From Polymyxa betae (Eukaryota > Endomyxa > Phytomyxea > Plasmodiophorida > Plasmodiophoridae): a stretch of 64,000 bases of DNA. A program made the translations under genes and the position numbers. The first letter of the stretch is position 1. Every line of letters starts with the position of its first letter. The notes under the pieces are model-generated. The model searched no databases and was not told the origin of the DNA. It saw only the letters and a list, made by a program, of their open reading frames with translations. This document shows, piece by piece, positions 1 to 11,300 of the stretch. The stretch is from contig RBZT01000127.1 of NCBI GenBank assembly GCA_003693705.1, positions 29,103 to 93,102 of the forward strand. Direction: 5' to 3'.

Positions 1-65
1 TGCACGTGATTTGGCTTGGGAAGCATCAACCATGAGCGCATGGAATCACTGGCTGGAAAGAGTCG

Positions 66-461
66 ATGGACATCCACCAGATTTCTAACATGAGCCGTTC
101 TGAGGGGGATTCCAGATCGCCTACGACTTTGCATGGCGAGCATCAGGCTGCGAGTTTAGAACCAAATAATGACGATGCTGCAGTGTCGCAAACAGAATCT
201 TCAGTAAACACTGGACAAGAGGCTACCAGTAGTCAGTTTATGACTGCAGAAGGCTGTGATGAACTCCCTATCATCGACCTAACAGTCGAACCTGTTTACA
301 AAGATAACGGCACAAGTCACCAAACTATCCCAGTCATTGATCTAACATCATCAGTTTCAGAGAAGAACAAAGTTGAAGTTCATATTGAACAGGAAAAGGT
401 TGAAAGAAGCTGTGAACGTGAAGTTGAGATTCATGTCAGTGGTATTGATCGCTCCGCTTGA
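66..461 (+). CDS. Protein with two SUMO-interacting motifs (partial or start uncertain)
   Basis: This 131-residue frame is low-complexity and acidic and shows no folded domain. Two near-identical motifs stand out, PIIDLT at residues 68-73 and PVIDLT at 89-94, each next to acidic or Ser/Thr residues. That is the classic SUMO-interacting motif, a hydrophobic core that docks on SUMO. Tandem motifs of this kind occur in SUMO-targeted ubiquitin ligases, SUMO ligases and DNA-repair scaffolds, so a nuclear SUMO-linked role is inferred. The window starts 65 bases upstream and another frame is open into the window edge, so this may be the last exon of a larger gene. Met at residue 9 is an alternative start. 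The next gene is convergent. Confidence 0.5.
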   Translation: MDIHQISNMSRSEGDSRSPTTLHGEHQAASLEPNNDDAAVSQTESSVNTGQEATSSQFMTAEGCDELPIIDLTVEPVYKDNGTSHQTIPVIDLTSSVSEKNKVEVHIEQEKVERSCEREVEIHVSGIDRSA

Positions 462-712
462 GACATTCGTCTATGAAATCAGTAACATGCTGGACAGAAA
501 ATTTATTTGTCAAGAGATTTATAGGAGCAATTAAAACTAAAATTGATTCATTAGTACTATGTTCAGCATGGAATAACTTTCCCTGTAGAACGGTCTACTT
601 GTGGAGTACAGCATGTCCAGAAGGGAGTTTCAATACAATCAAGATAACGACACCACGAGCATATCCTAAACAATTGCGATCAAGACGTCTTGAAAGCTAG
701 TTTGTTACTGTT

Positions 713-1638
713 TTACCTGTTGGGATCCGAATTCCAGATAAAAATCCAGCTGAGAACAATAAACCATAAAATAATACAAACAGAAGATAGAAGTATGAGA
801 ACTGTGGAATACCATGGTTTGGTTTTGGTTTGATATCCATAATTATGATGTGGATCGATAAGAACGATAGAGCCCATGAGAAACCCACCCACAAATCCAC
901 CTAGGTGGGCCCTTAGCAATACATGTTATATTAGAAGCATTAGCACATCCTATATGAGATTGCTTACCAATTATCAACAATGGGTAAAAGTCCTAGTGAA
1001 GAGTAAATCACTCCATGCATTTTCGCTCAATTCGCATACCAATAGCTAAGCCGAAAGCAGCGTTGACAATCAGATTCAGCAAATAACAGAAAGCGCTGCC
1101 CTCCATAAGTCTATAATTATGCAAGAAATCCCCGAAAAGGGACCCGATTAGTCCAAACTAGAATATTGTTTCATTTGGTGATTGACTCTATCAATTAATG
1201 ATTACATACCAATGCTCCTGAAGCGCCAATGCTAATCTGCAATGGAAGAAATACAGCACTTAGTAGATTGCCGCTAATGCTTGATGTCAAATATATAACT
1301 GCTAAACGCCACCATCCAAATCCTTGCTCAATATTACCACCAAGACGCCAGATCATATTCAAGTTCAAAACGATATGAATAATGCCAGCATGCAGGAAGG
1401 CTGCTGTTATGAAACGCCACCATTCACCAGCTCGAATTTTTGCAGAATCCTTAGCCCCAAGATCGTCTAAAACAGCGGCCGAAGGACCAAATGTCGGATT
1501 ATCACTAAAGCTTTCGAATCGCCAGTGATTCTGGTACATTGAGTATGTGAAGGCGGCGACATTTACAATGATCATCAAAACAGTAAACCTTCTTGGATGG
1601 ACAGTTGGAGGCATCATATATGTCGTGGAGTTGACCAT
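713..1638 (-). CDS. Rhomboid-family intramembrane serine protease, four exons
   Basis: Exons 1638-1210, 1157-1040, 992-968 and 911-713 join in phase into a 256-residue polytopic membrane protein. The catalytic serine is S140 in GASGAL at the end of exon 1 and the catalytic histidine is H193 in AHLGGF; the codon for the preceding Trp is split by the last intron. The upstream HAGIIHIVLN segment is the usual transmembrane-2 motif with His and Asn. These make the Ser-His dyad complete, so an active protease cleaving transmembrane helices is expected. There is no cytosolic extension beyond a short N terminus and about 60 residues after the His helix. Mitochondrial versus secretory location cannot be told. 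Introns are 52, 47 and 56 bases long. Confidence 0.93.
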
Positions 1639-2998
1639 ATTTGCCTAAGGTTAAAGGCAGTAAATATAGTTTCGAATGATGAAGAAGCGACGATGTAACC
1701 TGAATTGCACTGCTGTGCCGATAACCCTCACCCGCAACCAAAAGATATCAGCCAAGCACCCAACACCAAACACAAATGGTGAAATTTAGAGATTTCGCTA
1801 GAACTAACCATACCACAATTTTCGAGCCTTGTCAAGAGATTTAACAAACATCTAGGCACGTGCCTCGGAGAAAGAGTTCAGAACATATTTTTGGCTAAAA
1901 GAGTGTTTATGATGTACGAACGTCAACTGCAAACGTGAAACTGACTGATAAGTTGGACTATAATGATAACCTGATACTATAGCGATATAAATGTATATAT
2001 ATCACTATAGATATTGTGATTAATACGGAGATGTTTATGGTGTGTCTTGTACTATAGAGTATAGACTATAGAGTATAGACTATATTCTACATCTCTCCTA
2101 TTATAATACTTGTATATCAACCATCATCAAGATCCAAGTACTAATAGCCACTCCCTGCTCTCTCATATTCATTATAATACTTGTATATCAATCATCATCA
2201 AGATCCAACTACTAATAGCCACTCTTTGCTCTCTCATATAATCTACAATCTATCTTCGCTTCTAGACAACCGATATTCGCTCTTTTCATTGCCAATATGG
2301 TCGTCAGTTTCTGCTGTTCAGATTATGTCTGCCTAATGCCATATTTATAGGCCGCTTTCTTTAACTTTCAAAGTCTTTTATGCGTCATATTGCTAACGAT
2401 TTGCACATGCGCGTATATTCATGCAAGATGGCCCTCAATATTGGATTCGCATAAGACAGGGTATTTGGGACTCTCTTCATGCCTGCTTGTGTGTTAACTT
2501 GGAACAGGTTTCGTGGACTGTTTTGGAAGTTTGCACGAGTTGGTATGGGCAAATGCTAATAATACTGTGCTCAATAAGTGTTGACTATCTATTGTAATAG
2601 GAGAACGTCTAAGTCCAATTATTAGTTTTTGTTGCTTAGCAATGGGATTCAGTACCATTTTCCTGGAGTCTTAATGAATCCTCTAAACTTAAAACTTACA
2701 TAAAAGTAAATTAACATTTATACTTTTTTTAACTTGTTGGAGGCAACTCACTATCTTATATGCCTGAAATTGTTTTAGTGAAAATGAATTTAATCAAGAG
2801 TGTATGGCATGAGAAGATTCTAATAGAAACTGGAAATGGGTCTTGGACGAATCAGCAAGTTTATAAAAGGTTGTTGAGGCTGGAGAAGTTGATAAATAGG
2901 AGATTTGCGCTAATATTCAGAATTGTCGGACTTGATTCAAGTCCGAAAAATTAGGATCGGGTTCCTCATCGGACTTCACTCGTTGTCATCTTGCCGTT
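1639..2998. other. Intergenic region, AT-rich, no gene seen
   Basis: The 1.36 kb between the rhomboid start and the uL2 start contains no convincing coding frame. It holds short tandem repeats near 2050-2085 (a 14-base unit starting actatagagt, about 2.5 copies), a 71-base duplication, and presumably both promoters, since the flanking genes diverge. A 64-codon frame at 2760-2954 lacks any recognisable feature and is not called. Confidence 0.6.
2101..2242. repeat. 71-base tandem duplication, two copies
   Basis: The unit beginning ttataatacttgtatatca occurs at 2101-2171 and again, directly abutting, at 2172-2242 with only a handful of substitutions. It lies in the divergent promoter region between the rhomboid and uL2 genes. 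It looks like a recent local duplication; no function can be assigned. Confidence 0.85.
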
Positions 2999-3769
2999 AT
3001 GGGTCGCGTTATTCGTGGGCAGCGAAAGGGCGCTGGTAGCGTCTTCAAGGCCCATGTGAAGCACCGCAAAGGCGCCGCCAAGCTGCGCTCTGTTGACTAC
3101 AGCGAGCGCCATGGCTATACTAAGGGTGTCGTTCGTGAAATCATCCACGACCCTGGACGTGGTGCTCCCCTGGCTCGTGTCGAATTCCGTCACGCTTACA
3201 AGTACAAGAAGGCCAAGGAGCTCTTCATCGCTGCTGAAGGCCTTTACACCGGTATGTTCGTCTACTGTGGTAAAACTGCCCAGCTGACGATCGGTAACGT
3301 CCTGCCTCTGTCGTCCATGCCTGAAGGTACCTTGATCTTCAACGTTGAAGCTAAACCTGGTGACCGTGGTACTCTGGCTCGTACCAGCGGTAACTATGCT
3401 ACTGTTATCTCTCACAACTCCGATGAGAACAAGACCCGTCTTCGTCTGCCTTCCGGCGCGAAGAAGATCGTCAACTCGGACTGCCGTGCTACTATTGGTG
3501 TTGTTGCCGGTGGTGGTCGCTGTGATAAGCCAATGTTGAAGGCTGGCCGTGCTTACCATAAGTACAAGGCTAAACGTAACTGCTGGCCTAAGGTTCGTGG
3601 TGTTGCTATGAACCCTGTCGAGCACCCGCACGGTGGTGGTAACCATCAGCATATTGGTCATCCATCAACTGTCAAGAGGGATGCCCCAGCTGGTCAGAAA
3701 GTCGGTCTTATTGCTGCCCGTCGTACTGGTCGTCTGCGCGGAAAGAAGAAAATCTCCAAAGAGATGTAA
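2999..3769 (+). CDS. RPL8: 60S ribosomal protein uL2 (L8/L2A), intronless
   Basis: The 256-residue product begins [11 protein letters not shown] and is full length for eukaryotic uL2, which lies near the peptidyl-transferase centre of the large subunit. The conserved C-terminal block around [14 protein letters not shown] holds the histidine-rich loop characteristic of the family. Codon use is strongly biased toward C-ending codons (CGT, GTC, AAC), unlike its neighbours, as expected for a very highly expressed gene. No intron is present, unusual among its neighbours. A 231-codon open frame on the opposite strand across this gene is a by-product of that codon bias. Confidence 0.98.
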   Translation: MGRVIRGQRKGAGSVFKAHVKHRKGAAKLRSVDYSERHGYTKGVVREIIHDPGRGAPLARVEFRHAYKYKKAKELFIAAEGLYTGMFVYCGKTAQLTIGNVLPLSSMPEGTLIFNVEAKPGDRGTLARTSGNYATVISHNSDENKTRLRLPSGAKKIVNSDCRATIGVVAGGGRCDKPMLKAGRAYHKYKAKRNCWPKVRGVAMNPVEHPHGGGNHQHIGHPSTVKRDAPAGQKVGLIAARRTGRLRGKKKISKEM

Positions 3770-4041
3770 TTGCATTTCTTCTATCCTGCTGTGTTTCTGT
3801 AATTCAATACACCGAAATTGCTTTAGTTTCATACCTTCTAATTCGTAACAAGGCATACAATGACACTCGAATCAAGTATTTGTTGAATTCTTTACTTGAA
3901 AGAGCGATGTAATTGTAATCTGATGTTATCTTTTTATATTTACGACTTTGGGTTCGTTGAATTTATAAATTGAATATCGAATGATGCATTCTAAAGCCCT
4001 TGGAATCTATACTACCGATATATGAGAGCTGATGCGATTCT

Positions 4042-4767
4042 GTGGCTTTGCAAAAACTTTATTTCGCATTTCTTATGGATGAACTCTATGTATGCGTTGA
4101 AGGCATTCCTCTCTTCCAGCTAATCTATGGTCGTTCTGGTCCACCTGGTCGTCTACATAGACTTCAACCTGAGCAATTACCAGATCCAGTACCTCCACTT
4201 CACCAATTAATATCAGTATGGCCTGATCATTTTTAGTCCAATCAGTTTTCTCATAACTGTAGGAGTTTCCACATGCTGCCTGCCAACGATGTCTCCAAGA
4301 ACCAGATAGGAAGTCGCTGGTTGGTATTGGTCCGGCTTCTCATAATGTATTGGGTGATAGGAGTGATAGCCTATCTCTCTATGATTATTTAACCAAGATC
4401 CAAGACAATCCCCAATGGATTATAACTTTGGCGAATAACACGAGTATGTAAACATGATATGTCAAGCTTTATATGAAATTTGATATAGTATGCAGATAGA
4501 CATTGTGCTGACGCTCTGCTTCTATATTGTTGTCGAAACATATGTAATCTACCAGATGATCATGATCTATGTCTAGTGAGTGGACTACCATGTAAATTAT
4601 CAGCTATAATCATGTCGGCTGTAAGGAATAGTTCGTTCCTGTCTCTGGATCCACCTCAAGCCACACTCTTTATCGAGCAACTTGTGGATTCTGGAAATTC
4701 AGAACGGACCAGGCTCATACAATCATATCTGAAGCTCGTGTACAGATATTTAAAGCCGAACCAATAA
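4042..4767 (+). CDS. Uncharacterised three-exon protein
   Basis: Exons 4042-4215, 4263-4443 and 4496-4767 join in phase to give 208 residues. Support comes from frame continuity across two short introns (GTATGG..TGTAG and GTATGT..GCAG) rather than from homology. The product is Leu- and Cys-rich in its C-terminal half, around CADALLLYCC, and mixes hydrophobic helices with a proline-rich stretch (PEQLPDPVPP, residues about 43-52). No signal peptide is obvious. I do not recognise the family. The start codon may lie in an upstream exon because the first Met follows a poorly defined leader. It reads in the same direction as uL2 and the Sec14-like gene. Confidence 0.5.
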
Positions 4768-4931
4768 ATCTCAGATATCTTGGCTGCAATCACTGAATCA
4801 GAAGCAATAGAGGTGATAATAAGAAAACTATAACAAGAGTGGTCTGTTATCCTGCAAATTACTGCGTGATTTTCACTTTTTCAACATCTTTGTTAGATTG
4901 AGGTTGGCGAATCTGATAGACAAGAATAGTC

Positions 4932-5947
4932 ATGTCGGTCCAAATCACCAATGGAGTCCCACCTGAAAGCGTTGCTCTATCTCAAGAAGACCTGCAAGTT
5001 GAAACCCTCGTTTGCTATGGCTGCGGAGAGATCTGATCTGTCATTCAGTTCCTTGAAAAGCTCGAAAAAGAGTTTGCCAATGATATGCCTATTCAGCAAG
5101 ATATGCTGATTCGATTCGTTCGGGGATATGCTAATGAAAAAACTCGCTGGGAAACCACTGTGCAAAAGTTGAAAGAAACGCTGGAATGGCGCAAGGCGAA
5201 CAATGTCGATAAAATTCTCTCAGCTCCACTCGAAAACGAAGCGAAATATTTTGAAATGTGGCCTCATGATTTCCATGGATTCTCTAAAAGCGGTCATCCG
5301 GTTTATTACGAGTCATCGTGTGCATCGGACCCTAGTAAGCTCCTGGAAGCTTTCTCGGTTGAAGACCAGCAGAGATTTCATATTCAGATGATGGAGATGC
5401 TAAATTTAATCAAACTAAAACGTCAACGAGACACTGGCTTTAGAACTTATAAAGCCATCGTTGTCATGGATTTATCAGGCCTGTCCAGACAACGTCAGTA
5501 ATCATTTTCAAATCACATTTCATTGGGTTTTTTCATGGCTGAGAGTTTCATTGTATCCTATTGATATAATTTTGCTTTACAGATATGAGCTCCCAATTTA
5601 CTGGGCCGATTAAGGCTCAGATTAACATCGATCAGTACTATTATCCAGAGTCTTTGCAGACTCTGTTCATCATTAACGCTCCGTTTGTGTTCCGAATGCT
5701 TTGGGGCATGATCAAGCCCTGGCTACATCCTCTAACAGCAGCCAGGATCCAGATTCTGGGCTCCGATTATCTGAAGCAATTACAAGAAGTAATTGATGTG
5801 GACCAAATTCCAAGATACCATGGAGGGTCTTGCAGCTGCTGTCCAGCTGATAAATCGCTTTCAGATCTTGCATCTGCCAAGTATCAATGTTTTGCCCAAT
5901 TGCGGCAGGAATTGGTGGCATCTGAAGGCGATCAGCAGCAGTCGTAA
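4932..5947 (+). CDS. Sec14-like CRAL-TRIO lipid-transfer protein
   Basis: Exons 4932-5009, 5049-5493 and 5583-5947 join in phase into 295 residues. The N-terminal CRAL-TRIO-N helices include MLIRFVRGYANEK (roughly residues 40-52), followed by the lipid-binding CRAL-TRIO fold with GHPVYYE and VVMDLSGLS strands and the YYPESLQTLFIINAP gate helix region. This is the Sec14 superfamily, which exchanges phosphatidylinositol, phosphatidylcholine or related lipids between membranes. The C terminus ends in a short Cys-rich tail (GGSCSCC), which could be acylated (inference). The first intron uses a GTTTGC donor, an uncommon form also met in other genes here. Confidence 0.92.
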
Positions 5948-7182
5948 AGACGTCTTTTATTGTATACAAAATATTTTATCGAATTCTGATACCTTCTATG
6001 TTTGGCTAGGTATCTAATCCATAGCATTTAGATAATTCTCTTAAGAAGCTTGCGAATATGTTATAGCATCAGGAACCTTCTCTATCCGGCTGGTTTTCCT
6101 TTAGTTTTCGATCAGAGTAGTGCAAGTTGCACCTGAATTCTGTTTGCTATTTATTGTAAGCTGTTAACTGTCAAGGTGTTAAGTGATCATTATTAGCACC
6201 GTTTGTTTACAAAAACATTTGGTCGAGTGATATACAATAATACCAGATTAATATGCTTGATGCCAGCTTTATGACGTCACTGAATTCAACTCTCTAGCAA
6301 AACATTGCTTGTGATTGTTTCCTCAATCGTTCACAAAACATGGATTTGGTTGAATTTAAATTTAACACAGTTTGTAAAGCGGTTATAGCCCACTGGTGAG
6401 TTACTGATTTCTATAGCCAGATTGCAACAATCTCCAGAGCTTCTATCGAGTTCAAATCTCAATTTCAATTCAATGAGCGATTAGACAAAGTGATTATCTT
6501 AGAAATTAGAGCCCGAGAAACTGATAAAACATATTTGTAAACCCGACAGGCTGAGTCTTGTATTATTGAAATTGGGCTTCTTGGATACGACCTAAATTGC
6601 AGAGTTGGATGAAAGTATGATGCCAAAACAGTTTTGCTAATTAGCATAAGCACTACGACCATGTAATTAGAATGGAGACTGTAGCATTCCCAACTCCAAT
6701 GGACTGCAGCAACCTGACAATAGATTATCCATCCAGTACGATAATTTTACTAAAACATCGAGACTGAGAAATGATTTTACGACGTATAGTGGGTGAACTC
6801 TCAAGGTGATGAGACAATATAACCTTAACATAGCATACACCGAATGAACAGCTTGCCACTCAAGCTTCTGTCTACTTCTCCAATAATCACAAGAATCTGG
6901 TAGAAATTTTTTTGAAATGAAACGAGTCACGAAAAAGTCCAAACGGCCCCATCAGCAAACTTGTTATAATGTGCTAACCAAGATTTATTTAAATAAACCG
7001 ATATATCTGGCAGTCTTGGACAGTTAGTGACAAGTTCTGACAATCAATTAACAGCAGTATACCGGTAACCAGTATTGGAAGGAGAATTTTGGAATAATTT
7101 CATAAATTTTTGATTAAGTGCGTGACGGTGTCCGTGATTTTGGATTTCATGGGAAATCTCTGCAACATTGCATTATTCAGCC
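5948..7182. other. Intergenic region, no supported gene
   Basis: This 1.2-kb stretch is AT-rich. Minus-strand frames of 65 and 91 codons at 6465-6662 and 6667-6942 are open but lack any recognisable motif and do not join through plausible introns. It should contain the 3' end of the Sec14-like transcript and the promoter of the WDR74 gene. I see no repeat or RNA gene here. Confidence 0.5.
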
Positions 7183-8303
7183 ATGAGTAAGATAGTCTGT
7201 GGTACAAATACAGGTCTTATAAAGGGTATCATCTCTCTATTCATAAGTTATCTCCATTATATACTTATTTTCATTATTTAGTTGTTAATCTCAAATCGAA
7301 AACTGTCGAGTCAACATATGGAATCCAAGGCGTAAATCAATCCATTAGCAAACTACAAATATCTCATCAATGTCGACTAGCTATTGCAGCAAGAAAATCA
7401 GGCACTGTCACAATCACATCGCTTGAAGATGGTACATTGACGAAATCGCTGGAATTTGGGTCTCGAGATCTGGTCGGTTTATCAGTATTGCATGACAATA
7501 GAATTCTGTCCTGTGATGATATTGGCAATGTAAAGATTGCCAATATGGAATGTGATTCGATCATGACCAGCTGGAAGGTTGGTGATAGTATTCGAGGCTT
7601 CTCTTGCAATCTGGAACAATTTGCTTGTGGTGGTAAAGAGCAAGATCTCAAACTTTGGGATATATCTAATCAATCGATTATATTCCAAGGTAAGAATGTG
7701 CCTGTTGATAAATTATCTATGAGAAAGCCGATCTGTATCAATACGATCAGTATGCATAACGATAATCGCAATCTGATTGCTACTGGCACTGCCTATCATG
7801 AAATTCGTCTATATGATACACGACGAGGTCGACGTCCTGTTAATGATGTTCAAGTTAGTGATAACGCCATCACTGCCATGACAATGGGTTCATCAGGTCA
7901 ATCATACAATATATTCGCTGCTGATGCTGCTGGTATACTACAGCAATATGATCTGAGAAAGAATCTGTCGGTTGTTGGTCGATATCGAGGTCCTACTGCT
8001 TCTATCCGATCTATTCATGTACATGCTAATAATGGTCTAATGGCATCTCTTGGATTAGATCGTCACTTGTATGTTCATGATGTCTCTACTAGAACATTAT
8101 CTGCACGAATATATCTTAAACAGGCTCTCAATACTGTCTCATGGTATGATGGCATTAACACCTCCAGTACAGAACTAGACGGCCATGAAAGCAATGATGA
8201 TGATGATGATCTGTGGAATGATATGGAGAGCATAGATAATGACGATGATGATGATGACAATACGAGACTCAATAAACGGTCGAAACCAAGTGATGATGAA
8301 TAA
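7183..8303 (+). CDS. NSA1: NSA1/WDR74-type WD40 ribosome-assembly factor
   Basis: A 43-base first exon (7183-7225) and a long second exon (7282-8303) give 354 residues. The WD40 propeller shows the family's diagnostic blocks: ACGGKEQDLKLWDI, then ATGTAYHEIRLYDTRRGRRP, then MASLGLDRHLYVHDVSTRTL and YLKQALNTVSW. In yeast and animals this protein acts in nucleolar pre-60S particles, working with the AAA ATPase Rix7/NVL during maturation. The C terminus is a highly acidic Asp tail, a common nucleolar feature. The stop lies 26 bases from the convergent end of the giant GAF gene. Confidence 0.92.
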
Positions 8304-8329
8304 ATGATAATATTAATAGATGATTGGAA

Positions 8330-11300
8330 TCACTGGTTATATAGCTGATTAGATATAATATTCCTGGCCTGATTAACAGCTACACGAACACGTTCATTAC
8401 CATCAGCTGTATATTCCGATATTAGAGATTGCATAGCATTGATTAGTTGCAGATTATCACTTCGTACTAGATCAAGTTCACGTTGTAATTGTTTCATTTC
8501 AGATAGATGAACCTGATTAGTATCATCATCATCAACGGATTCGGCAATCATCATTCGGAACTGCAACTGAGCATATCTAAGATCTTTCTCCAATTGTTCG
8601 ATATGTTGTCGTGATGTCTGAATCACAGAATCTCTATCGGATAATATGGAATACATCTTTGACAATTCTGAATTCAATCGATCTCTAGTATTCTCAGCAT
8701 CCTGTAATTGAACCTGCAACGTTTGCATCTGGTTCATTTCAGTGTGCGCCAATCGTCTCGATCTATAAGTTTTTAATGGAATAATATCATCTTGGTCATT
8801 ATCATGTTGTGAATCTGCTAATGTCTGCTCTAAATGTCGGATACGTTGCTGTGCAGATATAGTTTGTGTACGTATGCGATGAAACTGTTTGCAGTTGTAT
8901 AGAGCAGTAGAGATGCGACTAGAGAGAATTTCCAGTCTGTTGATATGATCGGGAGTCCATCTTCTTCCATCAATATTATTATACTGACAGATCTATAATA
9001 TACCCAACTTCAATGACATGTAATATATTGAGACAATGTGATTCTGACCTCAACTACCCCAATAATACGCTGTTGATGGTCATAGACCGGTACAGCCATA
9101 ATTGACATTATATTGCATGATGTATACCAGGACAGATTACTGAGACCCAGATTCAGATTCTGTAACTCCACATTCGATAATATTGTATCATTCCAAGGAT
9201 TAAACAGAAGCAATGATCGACCAAGACGTTGCACTATTCCTACGACACTATTTTGTGATGGTAGACGAATACTTCCAGGTACGACTTCGAATATGCTCAA
9301 TACTACCATTAGAGAGCATATGATGTTCTTTACCTGATATTGCATCAGCCATATTACTGAATAGATCATTATGTTCACTATCATAGAGAAATAAATGTGC
9401 ACGATCAGCTACAAAGGCTTTGGCTATGAACATGTGCACAGCTTGGAACCTACACAGATGTTAGGTGTAATAACGAATATATATAGATATGGTTAATACA
9501 ATTGTGATAGCTGTACAATACCAATTATGGCACTACAGAACTGCACAATCTCATTCAACGAATGAATAGAGTCTTGATGCATTCGTATCTGATCATTGCT
9601 CAATGACAGCGCATCCCGAACTCCTCCTAATTGTTCAGCAGATTTAACTGCTTCCTGCTCCCATTTACTGCACAGCCGATTGCTCTGTATGAATAAATGA
9701 ACATAGAATCTAATTTCAAACGGCTTTGCTGTGAATACCTGCATAATTAAAGACAGGAAGGCAGCAATGGATGTGAGATAATCAGCTTCAGTAATATATG
9801 GCTGATTCTGATCACATGGTTTAATATTAACTAATTGTAATAGACCAGATACACATGCTGATGATAGATCAATAATAGGTATAATTATGGTAGATTGTAA
9901 TGTCTCTAACATCCATTGATCTGGAAATTCCGAATATCTCTCATCAACACTAACACATGGTATAATCTGTAATGAAGCTGATGATACAGCAGTACCCAGG
10001 AGACCTTGACGAGCACCAAAATGAACATCGTCATTTTGCCTGCCAGTTGCCAAGGACATGTCTGTGTAAATGAGATGGAATCTCAGATCATCAGAAAGCA
10101 GAAATAATGCAGCACCACGAAATTCGAACCGTCGATGTAGCAATGAGATGAGATCCCGGCCGATCTGAAGACAACGATCGGGTCTATCCAGACGCCATGT
10201 ACCAGCTCGTCCTAATAGCTGTAACTCCAACGATCTACATGATTCTATGCATACTGTTAAATTCACCAACATCTGTAAAAATCAATAGCTGACCTGATCT
10301 ATCATCGATATGAGCTTCACGATAATCTTCAGGAAGTTGGTGTTGTATAGAAAGGGTCATGATTACATCAGCAATAAGTTCAGCAAACTGCGATTGTTTG
10401 GGTGAGAAAGGCGATCCAGATTCATATCGAACACATCGAAGAAGACCCAGAGCAAGATCCTGATTAGGATCTTTGAGCGGTATATATAGTATAGAGGACA
10501 GATTCTCTGTCGAATACTGGCCCATTGCATCAGAATCGGGATTGTATCGTGGATCAGTGCTGATATCCACAACCATATATGACGATTTAGTAGATAGAAC
10601 CCAGGACATAATACTACCAGCACCCACGATAGTCTTCTCAGTGAACGATTTCTCATCAACTGACCACATTATTAGATAAAAGATTGGAGACGTGTGACAT
10701 TATTATGAACCTGGATATTGAAGTGAATTAGGTTGATGATGCTTAAATATAGTAACTGAATCAGCCTGCATTAATCTGCACCATGATGATTGTAACATAC
10801 ACATCTGTTCAGCAGTAATATTAAAACAAGATCCATTCAGCTTCAACACGAATGTCAATAGATCTCGCAATGCCTGCTGTCGACCTTTAAACTCATCTAT
10901 CTCGTTACTTAACTAGATTATAGAAATTAGAAGATTACCAATGTCTCATGGCCACAATCTTTACCTGATCTATTTTAGCATTGGCATTATTCAATTGATC
11001 AGTCAGATAACGAATATTAAATAGATGATTGACCAGATTGCCATAGATGCTGCCGCATAACAGCTCCAGATCATCAAATCTGGGGCTGCGACGTATGATC
11101 TGAACCAATAGATGACCGTACTGGCTCGGAATCCACATGGCCGCCATCCCCTGATGGGATCGCGATACAGCCGACATGACCATACCGCTCTGCATTGCTT
11201 GATGGGCAGATTGTGTGAGGTCATGATCAAGACCAGATGTTAGCTCATCTATAGATGTAATACGAGCCCAATCAGCCAAGATATTGAAACCATCATAGCT

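Noticed and set aside
2966-3661. 231-codon minus-strand frame across uL2
   Set aside because: It mirrors the strongly biased codons of the ribosomal protein gene and has no protein-like features.
6395-6470. T-arm-like string gagttcaaatctc with a possible D-arm upstream
   Set aside because: No acceptor stem closes around it and the anticodon arm is absent.
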